DNA from: Brachionus plicatilis
Lineage: Eukaryota > Rotifera > Eurotatoria > Ploima > Brachionidae
Direction: 5' to 3'
Assembly: GCA_010279815.1 (NCBI GenBank)
Contig: QEOQ01000110.1
Location: 250,950-314,949, forward strand
DNA: 64,000 bases
This document shows, piece after piece, positions 19,393 to 31,800 of the stretch. The stretch's first letter is position 1. The number at the start of each line of letters is the position of its first letter. The notes beneath the pieces were generated by a model, which did no database searches, was not told the DNA's origin, and saw nothing but the letters and a program-made list of their open reading frames with translations. Position numbers and translations under genes: made by a program.

Positions 19393-22338
19393 ACAATATT
19401 GTAAATATCTTTCAAAAACTATATCCAGTACTGGAACTTAGATCAAATGAATGAGACTAGGACTAGGAAAGTATTAAAAATTGAAACAGTCATTTCGAAC
19501 AATTGAATTTAGTTTTATCATTCAAAAAAAATTTTTCTCTGGTAAAATAAAAAAGGGTTGAGTAAAATTTTATTTTTTTTTTTGGAATTTTCAAATGCAA
19601 TATTTATTTTGGGACCATAAGAACATTAAAAAACATTAATTTTGATGATTTATTTCTTAAACAAATGGAAAGCTTCTAGAAAAACAGTATGAATTTTCTT
19701 TTTTAAAAAAAAGAAAATTTACCAGATGTAACATAAATTTATGGTTTTGTGAAATTCAGTACAAAAGTTGTATCAGCCATCAAAGTCTGCAAAACTCTGC
19801 AAATTTAGCAGAACTTAGATTTCAATATGTTCAGGCGCAGTGCATTTTGCAGAGATTTTGCACATCATTAGCAGACTTTGACAGTTGATGCAACTTTGAA
19901 TGTTGCACCATGAAACTAATTTTAAACTTTTAGAAAAAAGCTATTCAATTTTTTATCATTTTGTTCTGTACTTTTGTACTGAACTACACAAAAACCTAAA
20001 TTTACGGAAATTTAGGAAAATTTCGAAAAATTTTAGTAAATTCAAAAAAAGCCTTAAAAACTTAGATATTTCCCAATTTTTGTGTTTTTTTTCGTTTTTT
20101 ACGTAATTTTACGTAAAATTAAATTTTTTTTGTTAAATTTTGGTTTTGAATAGAGTAAATTTTCGAAAAAAAAAGTAAAAATTTATTTTAAGTATAAACT
20201 AAATTTTTTTAATATCTTAAATTGTAACTATTTTTATTCTTCTTGTTTTTGCCAGTTTTTTAAACTATCCCACGCTCTTCGCCACCTTTCTTTGAAATTT
20301 GAATTCTTTGGTCCGAATTTAAGTAATTGTAACAAAATTATTTTTACTTATTAAAATTAAAGATTATCTTTTTTGAAATTATATTTAATTTTTGATAAAA
20401 GTTGATTGTTTTTATGATTTAAAAATTTGATTACTTAAGGCCAAAACTACAAATAAAAAACTTGAGTTTTTTTCATTATTCATTAAAATATCATTTGTTC
20501 ACCAAACTTTTAATTATCTTTTAATAATTAGAACCATATAAACAAAAATATCAATAGCATCATCATCATTAATATTAAATTTATTTTTACTTTATATATT
20601 TTAATGCAGAAATAATTTTTCTTATTCGTCTTATAAATTGTAAAACAAAATATTATTTACGTTGGGCTGAAAAGAAGGACTTTGATCCATTCTAAGCTGA
20701 CCCGGATCTTTTGAAAAAAAAATATTTCTTTAAATTTTTTTCTACATTTTCAAACAATGAAAAATTTAATTTAATTTAAAATCATTAGCATCATAAATCT
20801 AGTATATTTTGAATTTTAATTTTGCTTCAGTAAAACATCTACGCAGTTCTTAGGTTCTATTAAGAAATAGATTTTGGATAAACTTCAAAACGCGTTTTTA
20901 AAAAAAACTTTATATTCTTATTTTTTGTTAAACTTTTTTGCAATAACTTGCTCTAAATATATAAATTACCTAAATAATAATTTTTTTTATAATTAATTGA
21001 TCAAATAAAAAAGATTAATAGTAATCAGATTGATCAATTTTGGCTGTCAGATAATGGAAATAAATTTAGTATCGATAGTTATCTAAATTAACTTTTTTTT
21101 TAAAATAAGAAATAGAAGTCAAAATATAAAAGAAAAATGAAACATCAAACTTTTAATTTCTATTAGAAATACATTCTAAAGTCTAATGTAAAAAAAAGAT
21201 CATTTCACTAGAGTTTAATAAAAAAAGAATTAAATTTTAAAGAATCCAGTTTGAATCATTTTATCAACAACTAAAAAATTTTGTTTGAAAAAAATATTGA
21301 CAGCTAAAAATGAAATTTTATAATCCTTTAATAATTGAAAAAATTGTAAAAATATGTGATCATTTTTCACAAACAAAAACTAGTTTTAAATTAAAAAAAG
21401 AATTGATCAAATAAATTTATACGATAAATCAAATAAAATCTTAAATAACGAATACAAAATAAATTGAAAAGTGTGATATTTTTCCAAATGAAAGTTTCTC
21501 TAAATCTCGTATTTTAATTTTGGAAATTTATCATACACTTTTTTAATTTTAATCTAAAATTAATCTTTAAAATAGAAAAATATTAATTTTTGAGTAATCA
21601 TAAAGAATCTTAATCAGTTTCAGTATCTCTAAAGCAGAGATGCCATAAAAATCTTTTATTTTGAAAAAAAAAAACCCAATTTGTAAGGATAACGGGACAA
21701 ATTAGGACAATTAAGGTGATACATTCATTCATCTGGTGCAAATTACTAAAATAATTTTAGGTTTTCAGAATAATATTTATCAAGTTTTTTCATATTTTTT
21801 GTTCTAAAATTCACAATGTCGTGCTAAGATTGGGAAATGAAAGCTGTTCGCTACTTGAAACTTGTTTTTATTTTTCAACAAAGTTAGAAAACTCTTCTGA
21901 TCTATACTTTTGGAGATTCATTTTCAACTATACTTAAACTTAGCATTAAATTCATTGCTCAATGAAAAGACATCAAGATTTTTGAACAGCCACGTAATAC
22001 TTAAAAACAAGTTGTAGAAAAAAATTTTTTTTTTAATAATTTTTTAGAAATTTGTTTATTCATTTTATAACTTTTTGTTGAGTTATAAAATTGTTTCGAA
22101 TTAAAAAAATTTAACAAAAATTGATTATTCAATTTTTACATTTTTATTTTTTTAATACTTTTTTTTTTAATTTTTTGCCAAATTTTACTTAAAAGACTAG
22201 GATTTTGCTTTGTCTCAGATAAGTGATCGATTGAAAATTATTTCAAAAAGTTTTAAATCAATAAAATATTAAATTTATTTTTATTTTATCCAAGGATTTT
22301 TAATTTCAAATAAATCAACAAGAATTTTTATTAAGTAT
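19393..22338. other. AT-rich intergenic DNA with one small inverted repeat and a possible coding scrap
   Basis: At 19766-19895 an imperfect inverted repeat (AGTTGTATCA...TCAAAGTCTGC and its complement) of about 130 bp looks like a small MITE. On the minus strand near 20240-20330 a short non-random peptide (NFKERWRRAWDSLKNWQK) runs to a stop. It may be a relic related to the scrap at 55592-55694, but it is too short to be sure. The remainder shows nothing I can support. Confidence 0.4.
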
Positions 22339-22638
22339 TTAATTCATTAATTTCAAATGATCCCAGAAAAATGTTATTCTAACTTTCTTGTTTACGTCAC
22401 TAAAATCACCATGAGTATAATCTTTAATTTCATCACTAATCATGATAAATTTGCACCATTTCTGGTGCTCCTTTGGAAATAGAAGAAGTGCTCCTGGAAT
22501 AGTTGGATATGGAATAAAAGTCGACATGATCTTTGGACAAGTATTAAAAATGCAAAAGTGACTATTAATAGAAATTAATAGAAATTGGCTTTTAAGAGTT
22601 TCTAGAAATAATTTAAAATTCTTTTCAAAATTTGACAA
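22339..22638 (-). CDS. Unrecognised 99-codon open frame, possibly an exon fragment
   Basis: A minus-strand frame with a peptide such as LLFPKEHQKWCKFIMISDE that looks less biased than neighbouring AT-rich frames. There is no ATG at its start (it opens with TTG) and no partner exon was found. It could be a terminal exon, a relic or chance. I do not recognise the family. Confidence 0.2.
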   Translation of the reverse strand: MSNFEKNFKLFLETLKSQFLLISINSHFCIFNTCPKIMSTFIPYPTIPGALLLFPKEHQKWCKFIMISDEIKDYTHGDFSDVNKKVRITFFWDHLKLMN

Positions 22639-22713
22639 GTTTATTTTGAATTAAAATTGAAAAATTTTATTACTTTTTTATCATTTAAATTTTTGAAAGC
22701 TTGCAAGATTCTC

Positions 22714-23262
22714 ATTTATTCGGCATCTTGGAGTTGACGATCAATTCAAAATATCATTTCAATTCAAAAAGTTTATCCTTAGATATTAAACTTAATCTTT
22801 GATTCAATTTAAATAATTTTAATGTAATTCAACATGCTTTACATACAATGTAGATATAGAAAATAAAAAAAATTGAAAAAACATTTTATCAGTCAAAATT
22901 AAGTGATTTTTTGTAAAGTTTATTTGAGATTTTTTATTTCAAAAGTATTTGTGTTTAGCATTCACAATTAAATTAAAAAAAAAATTCAAATAAAAAATTC
23001 AAATAAAAAATTCAAAATAAGTTATAAAATGAAAGAAAAACTTTGTAAAAAATCAGTTAACTAAATTGAAAATTGATTTTATCAATAGATTGAGAAAATG
23101 TTTTTATATTTTTTTTATTTTCTAAATCTACAATGCATGTAAAGCATATTACATTAAAATTATTTAAATTAAATCAAAGATTTATTTTAATATCTAATAA
23201 TTAACCTTTTTAATTGAAACGATTTTTTGAATTGATCATCAACTTCAAGATCCCATTTATTC
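22714..23262. mobile_element. Foldback MITE, 533 bp, with 8-bp target duplication
   Basis: The element is 22722-23254, flanked by ATTTATTC (22714-22721 and 23255-23262). Arms of about 160 bp (starting GGCATCTTGGAGTTGACGAT / GGGATCTTGAAGTTGATGAT) surround an AT-rich centre. The arms have drifted (about one change per 8-10 bases), so it is older than the 18011-18346 element. Non-coding. Confidence 0.8.
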
Positions 23263-23518
23263 TTAATGATTTCCAAATACACAAAAACTATTGTTTTGAT
23301 CATACCATTAAAATAAATTCGTATTTTTTTTTAATCAAAAAAAAAATGCTAAATGTGTTTATTTAATGATAATTTTCAAACTGTTAAAATCTCGTCAAAA
23401 AAGAAAACTCACAGATGACTTTCACGATGTATAATATAAATACTGGTTCAAAATTTTAACTTTTTTCATAACTAAAAAAAGTTGAATTCTGATTTTTTCC
23501 CTATTTTTGGCTATTTTA

Positions 23519-23870
23519 GTAGCCATTGAAGCTAAGGGTGAACAGTCAAGAAAAAAGTTTAGTGAGAGTCCAAGCAAAGCCATTTTAAAGTATTGGCATT
23601 TAACATCTACTTTGGGGACTGTTCGGAAGCTTTGAGACCATGTATGAACTGTGTCGGGGAAAGTGGCTGTAAATTATGCATTATTCAGAGCAAACCATAA
23701 TGTGCAGTATGTATCGATTAGATTTACAACAAAGATAATTTGGAAACAACAAACGAAATAAATATTTAATTTGTGATTCAGGAGATCCATTTCAATCAAA
23801 AGTTTGTCATCTGTACTGTAAAAGACAGTCTGCAAAAAGTGATCAATGTGTTTGAGATAATAATTTACCC
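23519..23870 (+). pseudogene. Decayed transposase-like HTH relic
   Basis: A forward frame reads KKFSESPSKAILKYWH and then GTVRKL before two in-frame stops, followed by NYALFRANHNVQYVSIRF. A second piece after 23773 reads EIHFNQKFVICTVKDSLQKV. The order (SPSKAIxxW helix-turn-helix, then a phase with HFxPYKI-like wording) resembles the mariner-like HTH/DUF4817 family of mobile-element proteins, but this is a by-eye match. It is clearly broken by stops. Confidence 0.35.
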
Positions 23871-25370
23871 ATCATTTTGTTTGAATTTTATTATTGTATT
23901 ATATTATATATTATTTTTATTATATTTAATATATATAAACCCCTATTTTGAGTTTTAATGTTGAAAAAAAAAAGATATATATTTATTACTAAAATTTTGT
24001 GCGAAATTTTAAACTTTGGTTTGAATAAATTTAATTTAAAATTTTTTTGTTTATTATCAAGTCTTATTTTACTGATACTAATTCTATTATTTATTTTCTG
24101 TACCAAGCAAGAGCTCCTTCAAAATAAAATATAAAATAAAAAAATAAAACAAAAATCAATTTAAAGCTAAATAAATTTAGATAAAATGAGAAAAAAATTA
24201 AAAAACGATATGTTGAAATAAAGAGTATTTAAATGTCAGTATTTCATTATGTACAAAAAAGAGTTCTCCAAATAAAAATAAAAAACAAAAAAACACAACA
24301 AATTAAAAATGAAATTATTTTTAATTGAAAAAATAAAATTTGCGTAAATATTTTTTTTAAGAATGTATTTTAAATATGAGATCATTGCATGGCATTAAAT
24401 TTCTATTTACTGTTTAGATAAATTTTTAAATAAAGCCATAAAATATGGCAGCTTTTTTTATTTAAATTTTTTTTCAATTTTTGTCTCATTGAGTCAAACG
24501 ATTAGCGGTTTTAATTCTGTTGAATCAAATGAAATCAAAAATATTGATTGAAATTTTTATATCATATACCTCAATACTTCAAATTTATTTTTAAATTTTT
24601 AAATTAAAAAATTAGATTTTTTCAATTTTCAAGTAAGCCTATGAAAGTAAATAAAAAAATTACAAGGTTAAGTCTTAAAAAATTAATCAGTATTATTATA
24701 ATTTTTATTACTGATTAATTCTAATTCTAATTTTTTAATTTTTTTTAATAGTTTATTTATTTGCCTTCTAATTAAAACAATGCGAAATTTATATCCAAAA
24801 GAAAAAAAAGGTATAAAAATTTTGATGGTTCAAAATTTATTTTTATTCAAAAGACTAATAGTTATAATCATTTATTATTTATTTGTTTTCCTGTTCGAGC
24901 ATAAGCTCCTTCAGATAAAAAAAAAAAAAAAATAAGAAATGATTTTTATCATATATGATATTCATTGTTTCAAAAAAATTGGAATAGTAACACAGAATGT
25001 TCTAATAAAAAAATTATTCCACACATAATGTGTCAAAAGTCACTTCGAAAATTTTTCTGTAATTTGAACTAAATTAAAAATTAAATTTAGGCTCATAATT
25101 TCTCACTGCTAATGTTAAAAAACTTTTGCTGATTTTAATAAAAATAAATCTAATTTATTTAAGTAAAGTCTAATTTTATAAAAATTCATCTTTTCAAAAA
25201 AAAAACATTGATTTGCATCTAGAAAAAAAAATATCTTCTTTCTTCTTATAGCCTTTGGAATGTTAGAAATTGAGCACAATTTATTTTCTACATTTTGGGT
25301 TCCATGGTTCAGTTGTAAATTTTACAATGGTACCCAATCATACTTTGGTGTGTCTATATATTAGCTTGGA
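23871..25370. other. AT-rich intergenic DNA
   Basis: Two similar words (AAGCAAGAGCTCCTTCA near 24105 and AGCATAAGCTCCTTCAG near 24899), each followed by an A-rich run, may be ends of one dispersed repeat; a weaker match is near 61840. Nothing else recognised. Confidence 0.35.
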
Positions 25371-25544
25371 TTACTTAATTCTTGATACAGTTTGACGGAA
25401 TTTTTCAAACTCTACAAAGTCACATAACGGTTGATAAATTTTTACTTTTCATCTTCTAGTAACATCAACTTCATCATCAATATCATCGGCCTCCAATATT
25501 GAGTCATTATGGTTATCCAGGAGAATAATTCCATTGCTTGGCAT
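25371..25544 (-). pseudogene. Short coding relic with one in-frame TGA
   Basis: On the minus strand, ATG at 25544 opens a non-random peptide (SNGIILLDNHNDSILEADD, then DEVDVTRR). A TGA follows and the frame continues in register with YQPLCDFVEFEKFRQTVSRI to TAA at 25371. The richer composition and clear frame on both sides of the TGA suggest a once-coding exon or captured gene piece with a single disabling stop. I do not recognise the family. It lies about 350 bp from the divergent GCP6-like gene. Confidence 0.35.
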
Positions 25545-25892
25545 TTTTGAGAATTTTGGCTAAACTTATTTTAAATTTAAATAAAATTTTAAATAAGTTT
25601 GCTTGTATTGTAAACATTTTTTACTTTACTAAATTTTAATTTTGAGGTAAGTTTTTTTAATTTAGATGAGTTTTTTATTAAAAAAAACCGTATCAAAAAT
25701 TTTTTGTCTTACATTTATTAAATATTTTATTGAATTCAATTAAAATTTTAAAATTAAATAAAAAATAAGAAAAAGAAAAAATTTAAGTTAATTGTAAAAA
25801 TAAATTCTATAAGCAATAAAGATCATAGAAATTAAAAATAAAAATTAAATTTTGAATAAAATATTCAACTTTATTTTTTGTAAATTTTTTAA

Positions 25893-28800
25893 ATGGATCA
25901 CCGAGATCAAGATGAATATCCCAAATTTGAGCATAAACTTACCGAATCAATCGGTCAATTGCGTCTTGGTGCAGAACTGGTTTTGTACAATAATGACTTT
26001 AAATTCGAAATTTTGAGCCCGTTTGAAGAATCCGCAGAATGGAAACTGCCGAATATAAAATTAGACAATATATCAAATAAAAGCATATTTAACTCATATT
26101 TTTCCATAAAAATAAGTGATGACAAACTAGACAACGCTCAAAAATTGAACAAAAATACTCTTTTCTCAGCTCTGGTTTCGAAAAAAGTGTCTGATTGCCA
26201 AGGATTAGACCTGAATCTAGATATACCTGACCTGCCACAGGACACAAATTTTCTCACATGGCAAATACCAAACACAACTGGTTACGAATGGTTGGACAGT
26301 GATGACCCGAAAGAGCAAGATAGTCAGCCTGATGAAGGATTCTATTCAAACAAATGCTCGCCTTATCAAACCAAGGATCAAAAGAGTAGAAATGTGTCCG
26401 AGGAATTATGGGAACAAATAATTGATTTAAAATTCTCTGACTATATCGATTGGGACATGAAATCGGGCTGTGAGCGCCTTATAATAGGCTACAATCTTGA
26501 CCAAAAAATATCCAATACCAAACTTCTTCTAATCGATTCAGACAGAAAAATGTTCGACTACTTCTACTATCATTATCTAAACACCATAAACATCATAGTC
26601 GATAAAACTCAAAAATTACAAAAATTGGTCATTAGGGAATCAAATTTTATAATCGATTGCCTAAACGTAATGTTGAGTCTTCCTTCGATCAGCTTCATTT
26701 TTAGTAAGACAAAATCAAAGTTTATTTTTAATATGCAGGTACAAGTAAGTGGTGTATCTAGTGAAGCATTGAGCAGTTTTAGCAAACAATTTTCAAATAT
26801 TGGTACAGTGCACAAAAAATTACTGGACTATGTCAGAATTCCCTTCATAAATTCTTCTTGCGGTTCGGTTTTCCGGGCTTACGTAAATTCAATCAAGTCT
26901 TTTTTGAATTTTTACAGTGAGAAAATTATAAGTTTTTACAATTTGCTGGACAGTTTAACTCTAGTGTCACTTTTTTCCAGAATTAAACCACTAAAAGACC
27001 AGTTTAACTGCTTGATAGAATTGGTTGAGTTGCAAAAATTTGATCCAGAAGACCCTAAACCGATCAGAAAAGGTTCTAATTTGATTTATCACTTATTCAA
27101 TGTGTCGATTAATAGTTCTTCTAATGACTATTCCTACCAGATTAGTTTGCATCTTTTGACTGGATGCTTGGAACCATTTTTTGGGTATGAAATTTTAAAT
27201 TTTTCGAAAAATTAATTCTATGAAAGTTGATTAAAATGATGATTTTTTTTTTTAAGATTTATTGATAAGTGGATATTTGACGGAAATTTTGTGGATAAAT
27301 TTGACCAATTTTTTATCACTTATCAACCGGAATACGCCAACTGCTTAAATGGAGACTATTTAACCAAAGCTTTTCGGCTCAAAGATCAAACAGATGAAAA
27401 TGAGTGCAATTTTATAAAAAAATTGTACGATGATATTTTTTATTGTGGCAGAAATATGGCTTTGTTGAGGTTATGTGACCCCCAAGTAAGTCTTTTAAGC
27501 TTTAACAAATTTTCTTTTTTGTTTCAAGCATTTTTAAATTGCCCATAATTTTCCTCACCGCTAATTTTAATAAAAATCCAGGTATTTTAATAAAAATAAA
27601 TCACTAAATTAAACTAAAGACTAATTTATTAAAAAGACCCTTTTATAACATAATATTTTTAATCGCATAATGTTTATTTATAATTGAAAAAAAAGAAAAA
27701 AAAGTCCTAGTCAATAAGGTATGATCAACAAGGTGTACACAGCTAATTATGGGACACCTCCCGAAATTAGATTATTAGGTGAATTAATGTTTCAAATATT
27801 CAAATAATTATTCTATGATTTTTCTAAAAAACGTGTGAGAGAAGAATTCTTGATGCTAGAAAACAGAAAATATTTTTTTCTCATATTATTAATTTAGTTA
27901 TTTAATTATTTGTAATAGAAAACTTTTTGAAAGTTAAAAATTTTATTGAAAGTAGCAGTAGTTGATAGCTTAACAGGGGATTCCCAGATATTTTAATCTC
28001 TCTTTATTTGTTTTTTTCCTCATCTCATTACAAATCTGCAATCCAAAATTTAATTTATTTAAAATTTTAATTCAAGGAAGCATATTGTTAATAATTTTTT
28101 AATTGAAAAAAAAATCTCAGTATCAAAATTTGTTCAAAAACAAAAACTAATCATTGATACATATATACAAATTATAAAAAATTTTAATTCAAAAAATAAT
28201 TATATTCAATTTTTAGCCATTAAATTAAAAACTTTATTATTCTTGTTTTTTTTTCAAAAGATTTAAATTTGCTTTTTTAATAAATTAAAATCTTAGCTTT
28301 TAACTTAAGTCTTTTTATTACAACAAGTCATATCGCTTTTATAGAATGACCTGAATAAAAAAGGAAAAAATAAAATTTAAAATATAAACCGGTCATTTGC
28401 GGCAAAATAAAATCTATAATAAAAGTAATCAGCTTTAGTAGAGAACTGCAAAACTAGTAGATGTTTGTTTAATAAACTCAAAAAGAAAAAACATTTCATT
28501 TTAAAAACGGTTTAATTTTTTGTGTTTGAATTACAAAATGTATCCAATGTTGAAATAATAAATAAAAAAAAAACANNNNNNNNNNNNNNNNNNNNNNNNN
28601 NNNNNNNNNNNNNNNNNNNNNNNNNNNNNNNNNNNNNNNNNNNNNNNNNNNNNNNNNNNNNNNNNNNNNNNNNNNNNNNNNNNNNNNNNNNNNNNNNNNN
28701 NNNNNNNNNNNNNNNNNNNNNNNNNNNNNNNNNNNNNNNNNNNNNNNNNNNNNNNNNNNNNNNNNNNNNNNNNNNNNNNNNNNNNNNNNNNNNNNNNNNN

Positions 28801-31800
28801 NNNNNNNNNNNNNNNNNNNNNNNNNNNNNNNNNNNNNNNNNNNNNNNNNNNNNNNNNNNNNNNNNNNNNNNNNNNNNNNNNNNNNNNNNNNNNNNNNNNN
28901 NNNNNNNNNNNNNNNNNNNNNNNNNNNNNNNNNNNNNNNNNNNNNNNNNNNNNNNNNNNNNNNNNNNNNNNNNNNNNNNNNNNNNNNNNNNNNNNNNNNN
29001 NNNNNNNNNNNNNNNNNNNNNNNNNNNNNNNNNNNNNNNNNNNNNNNNNNNNNNNNNNNNNNNNNNNNNNNNNNNNNNNNNNNNTTAACTTTATTTTTAA
29101 TTTTTTGTTTCATATATTTTTATTCTGAAAGTTGGTACAGGTACAGATAAACAAATAAATAAATTATTTAATAGTTAAAAAAAGAATTTTCAATATTTTT
29201 TTCAAATTTCCAAATAAAAATTAAACTCATTCTATTTCACTAAAGAATTTAATTTCAAATATGAAAATGCTTGTAATATTAACTTTAAAATATTTTAAAC
29301 ATCGCACTTTTTCAATTTTATTTCAAAATTGGATAAATTTTGTAATTCAAACACAAAAAAATAAACCAAATACTAAAAAAGTTATTAAAATATTTTATTT
29401 TAATAAAAATTCTTATCAAAAAAAGTTGAATGCATTTTATTTGACTTAAAAAATTTATTTTTGAAAAAACATTTTTGATTTAATTCTTAATCAAATTTTA
29501 TAAATGTGCAAAATTCTTCAAAAACTTGGTGATGGTTAAATGGTTGACTTAACTAATAAAAAATAATTTTTTTTTAGAATTTGTTGTGCACATCAAAAAA
29601 ATTTCATCCCAAACTTGAAGTTGATTTCAACGAGGACTATCTGAATCAGATAGAAGACTCATGCAGCAAATATGCCGATTTTGTCCGCAACAATTCAAAG
29701 TACAAGCTAAAATCGCGCCGAGAATACCTTGAACTAGAGCAGCAAAAACAAGAAGAATATCTCAGGCGTCTGCAGAATGAAGCTTTCGAAAGATTCAAGC
29801 AATACGAACAACAAGAAGCTGAGAATCGCCTCCTAGAAATTGAAGCCAAGCAAAAAAGATTCAACTTTTTAAAAAAACAAATGGAAGAAGAGCTAAAACG
29901 GCGCCAAGAAGAAAAAGAAAGAGAAAAACAAAAAGACAGAGAGTACATGGACACATTGGTCAATCGGAATTCTCAATTTCAACAGGAAAAACACCGACTT
30001 GAAGAACAGCTTAAGATAGAAATAAAACAGGAGTATGAAGAAAAAATGTTCCAGGCTGAACAAAGAGAAAAAGATGCCAGGAGAAAGATCGAGCAGACTG
30101 TGAATAAAATAAAGCATTTGGATGAATCAGCAATGGATGTAGACATGGAAGAAGCGGAAATAGACCAAGAAAAGGTGATTGATGAATCAGATGTGGAAAT
30201 GGAAGTTGTTGTGGACACGCCAGTAAAGCCAAAAATAAGCGATCAAACAACTCAAAAAGACTATAGGTCTTCGATCAAACTAAATGACCAGGTCAACTCA
30301 TTGACCCAATCTCCTGGCCAAATGTACAAACCAAGTATTAGGCTAAATCAAAAGTTAAATTCTTTGACAGAATCTCCCGCCCAAGAGTCCAAGTCATCAG
30401 TGAAAATGAGCCAAAATTTTCACGTGTCTAAACAAAGCGATTTTTTGGATCTGGAACAAAAGGACAAGCAAAGGCTGGAATGGTTAAAAAGTCGAGCTGT
30501 CCATGGCCATGCATCGGACTCTAAAATTCAAAATATGCTCAAACACAATGACCTATTGAGCAGTTTGGACGAACAGGCAATGTTCAGAGCCAAATTGTTT
30601 GACCACTTTACCAAAAAAGAGGACCGAGTTGAGCAAATTAATTTTGATGAAATAATACAGCCCTACCAGGAGCGCTTTCCAAGACTGGACAAACCATTAG
30701 AGCTGAATTTGCTGACCAACTTGAGCTATGTGTCCGATGATGACTTGTGTTTTGAAGAGAAAAAATATCAGCCCAGTGACTCTGCGCAGTCCCATTCTTT
30801 CAGATTTGTGGATCTAGAGGAAATTTTGAGCAGAATTTTGTACAGACCTGTTCAGGTGCAATTGAAGCTGGTTAATAAATCATGCATTAATTATTTTTTG
30901 TTCGACCTAAGACTTGAGGACCATTTGCAAGCATTGAGGAAATATGTGCTGTTTGAGAATGGGGTTTTTGCGCAAAAGTTTGTGGACGAACTTATGCTCA
31001 AAGTGGAGGACATGCACTACAATGGTCATTTTGTGGACTTGGAATTTCTGCTCAGTCCCATTTTTATCAAGGAGGCGTTTGCCAAAACCTGTTCATTGTT
31101 TAAAAATTGTCAGTTCATCAGCAATTTGTTGATTAGATTAAAAAGCAAAATTAATAATTCCAAAACGAGTGGACTGTTGAATTATTTGGACATGATTGAA
31201 CTGGCCTATGAAGCCCAATGGCCCCTGAATATCATCATTAATCAAACTAATTTGAATTTTTATAATGAAATTTTTGGATTTTTGCTCAAAATTAAGTTTG
31301 TGCTTTCGGCGCTGAATAATATTTGGCAAACACTTAGGAGATATGGTAAATTTTTTAATTTTTTTTTTGCTAATTTCCACAGAAATGTTGGTTCTTTTAA
31401 ATATGAAATTTCTCATCTATATTATTCACCTCTGCAAGAAACATTTTCATCAAATAAAAATTATAATTAATAGAATTGAAAAAATTTTGATTAAAAAATT
31501 GAATTTTGGCTTTCAAAGAAACGCTTCTATCAAAAAAATTGATTAAAACAGGCCGACTTGGTCAACTCAAGGATATTGATTATTTCATAATTACATGGGA
31601 TTGATGAAGAGTTTTTTTTGTTGTTGATTCATATACTATCAAAAATTATTAATTTTATCCTAAAGTTTGCCAATGTCATTTTGTGAAATGACAAAGAAAA
31701 AAAATAAAATTTTTTGAAAATATAAAATTTTAATTTTTTATAAAAGTTAATATCTTTGAAAATTTATTTTATATTGAAACTAAAAAAATAATTCATTACA

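Noticed and set aside
28496..29113. Open frames across 28.5-29.1 kb
   Set aside because: They consist mainly of unknown bases in the assembly gap.
29646..30250. Several minus-strand Ser/Phe/Cys-rich frames
   Set aside because: Antisense shadows of the Glu/Lys/Gln-rich coiled coil of the GCP6-like gene.
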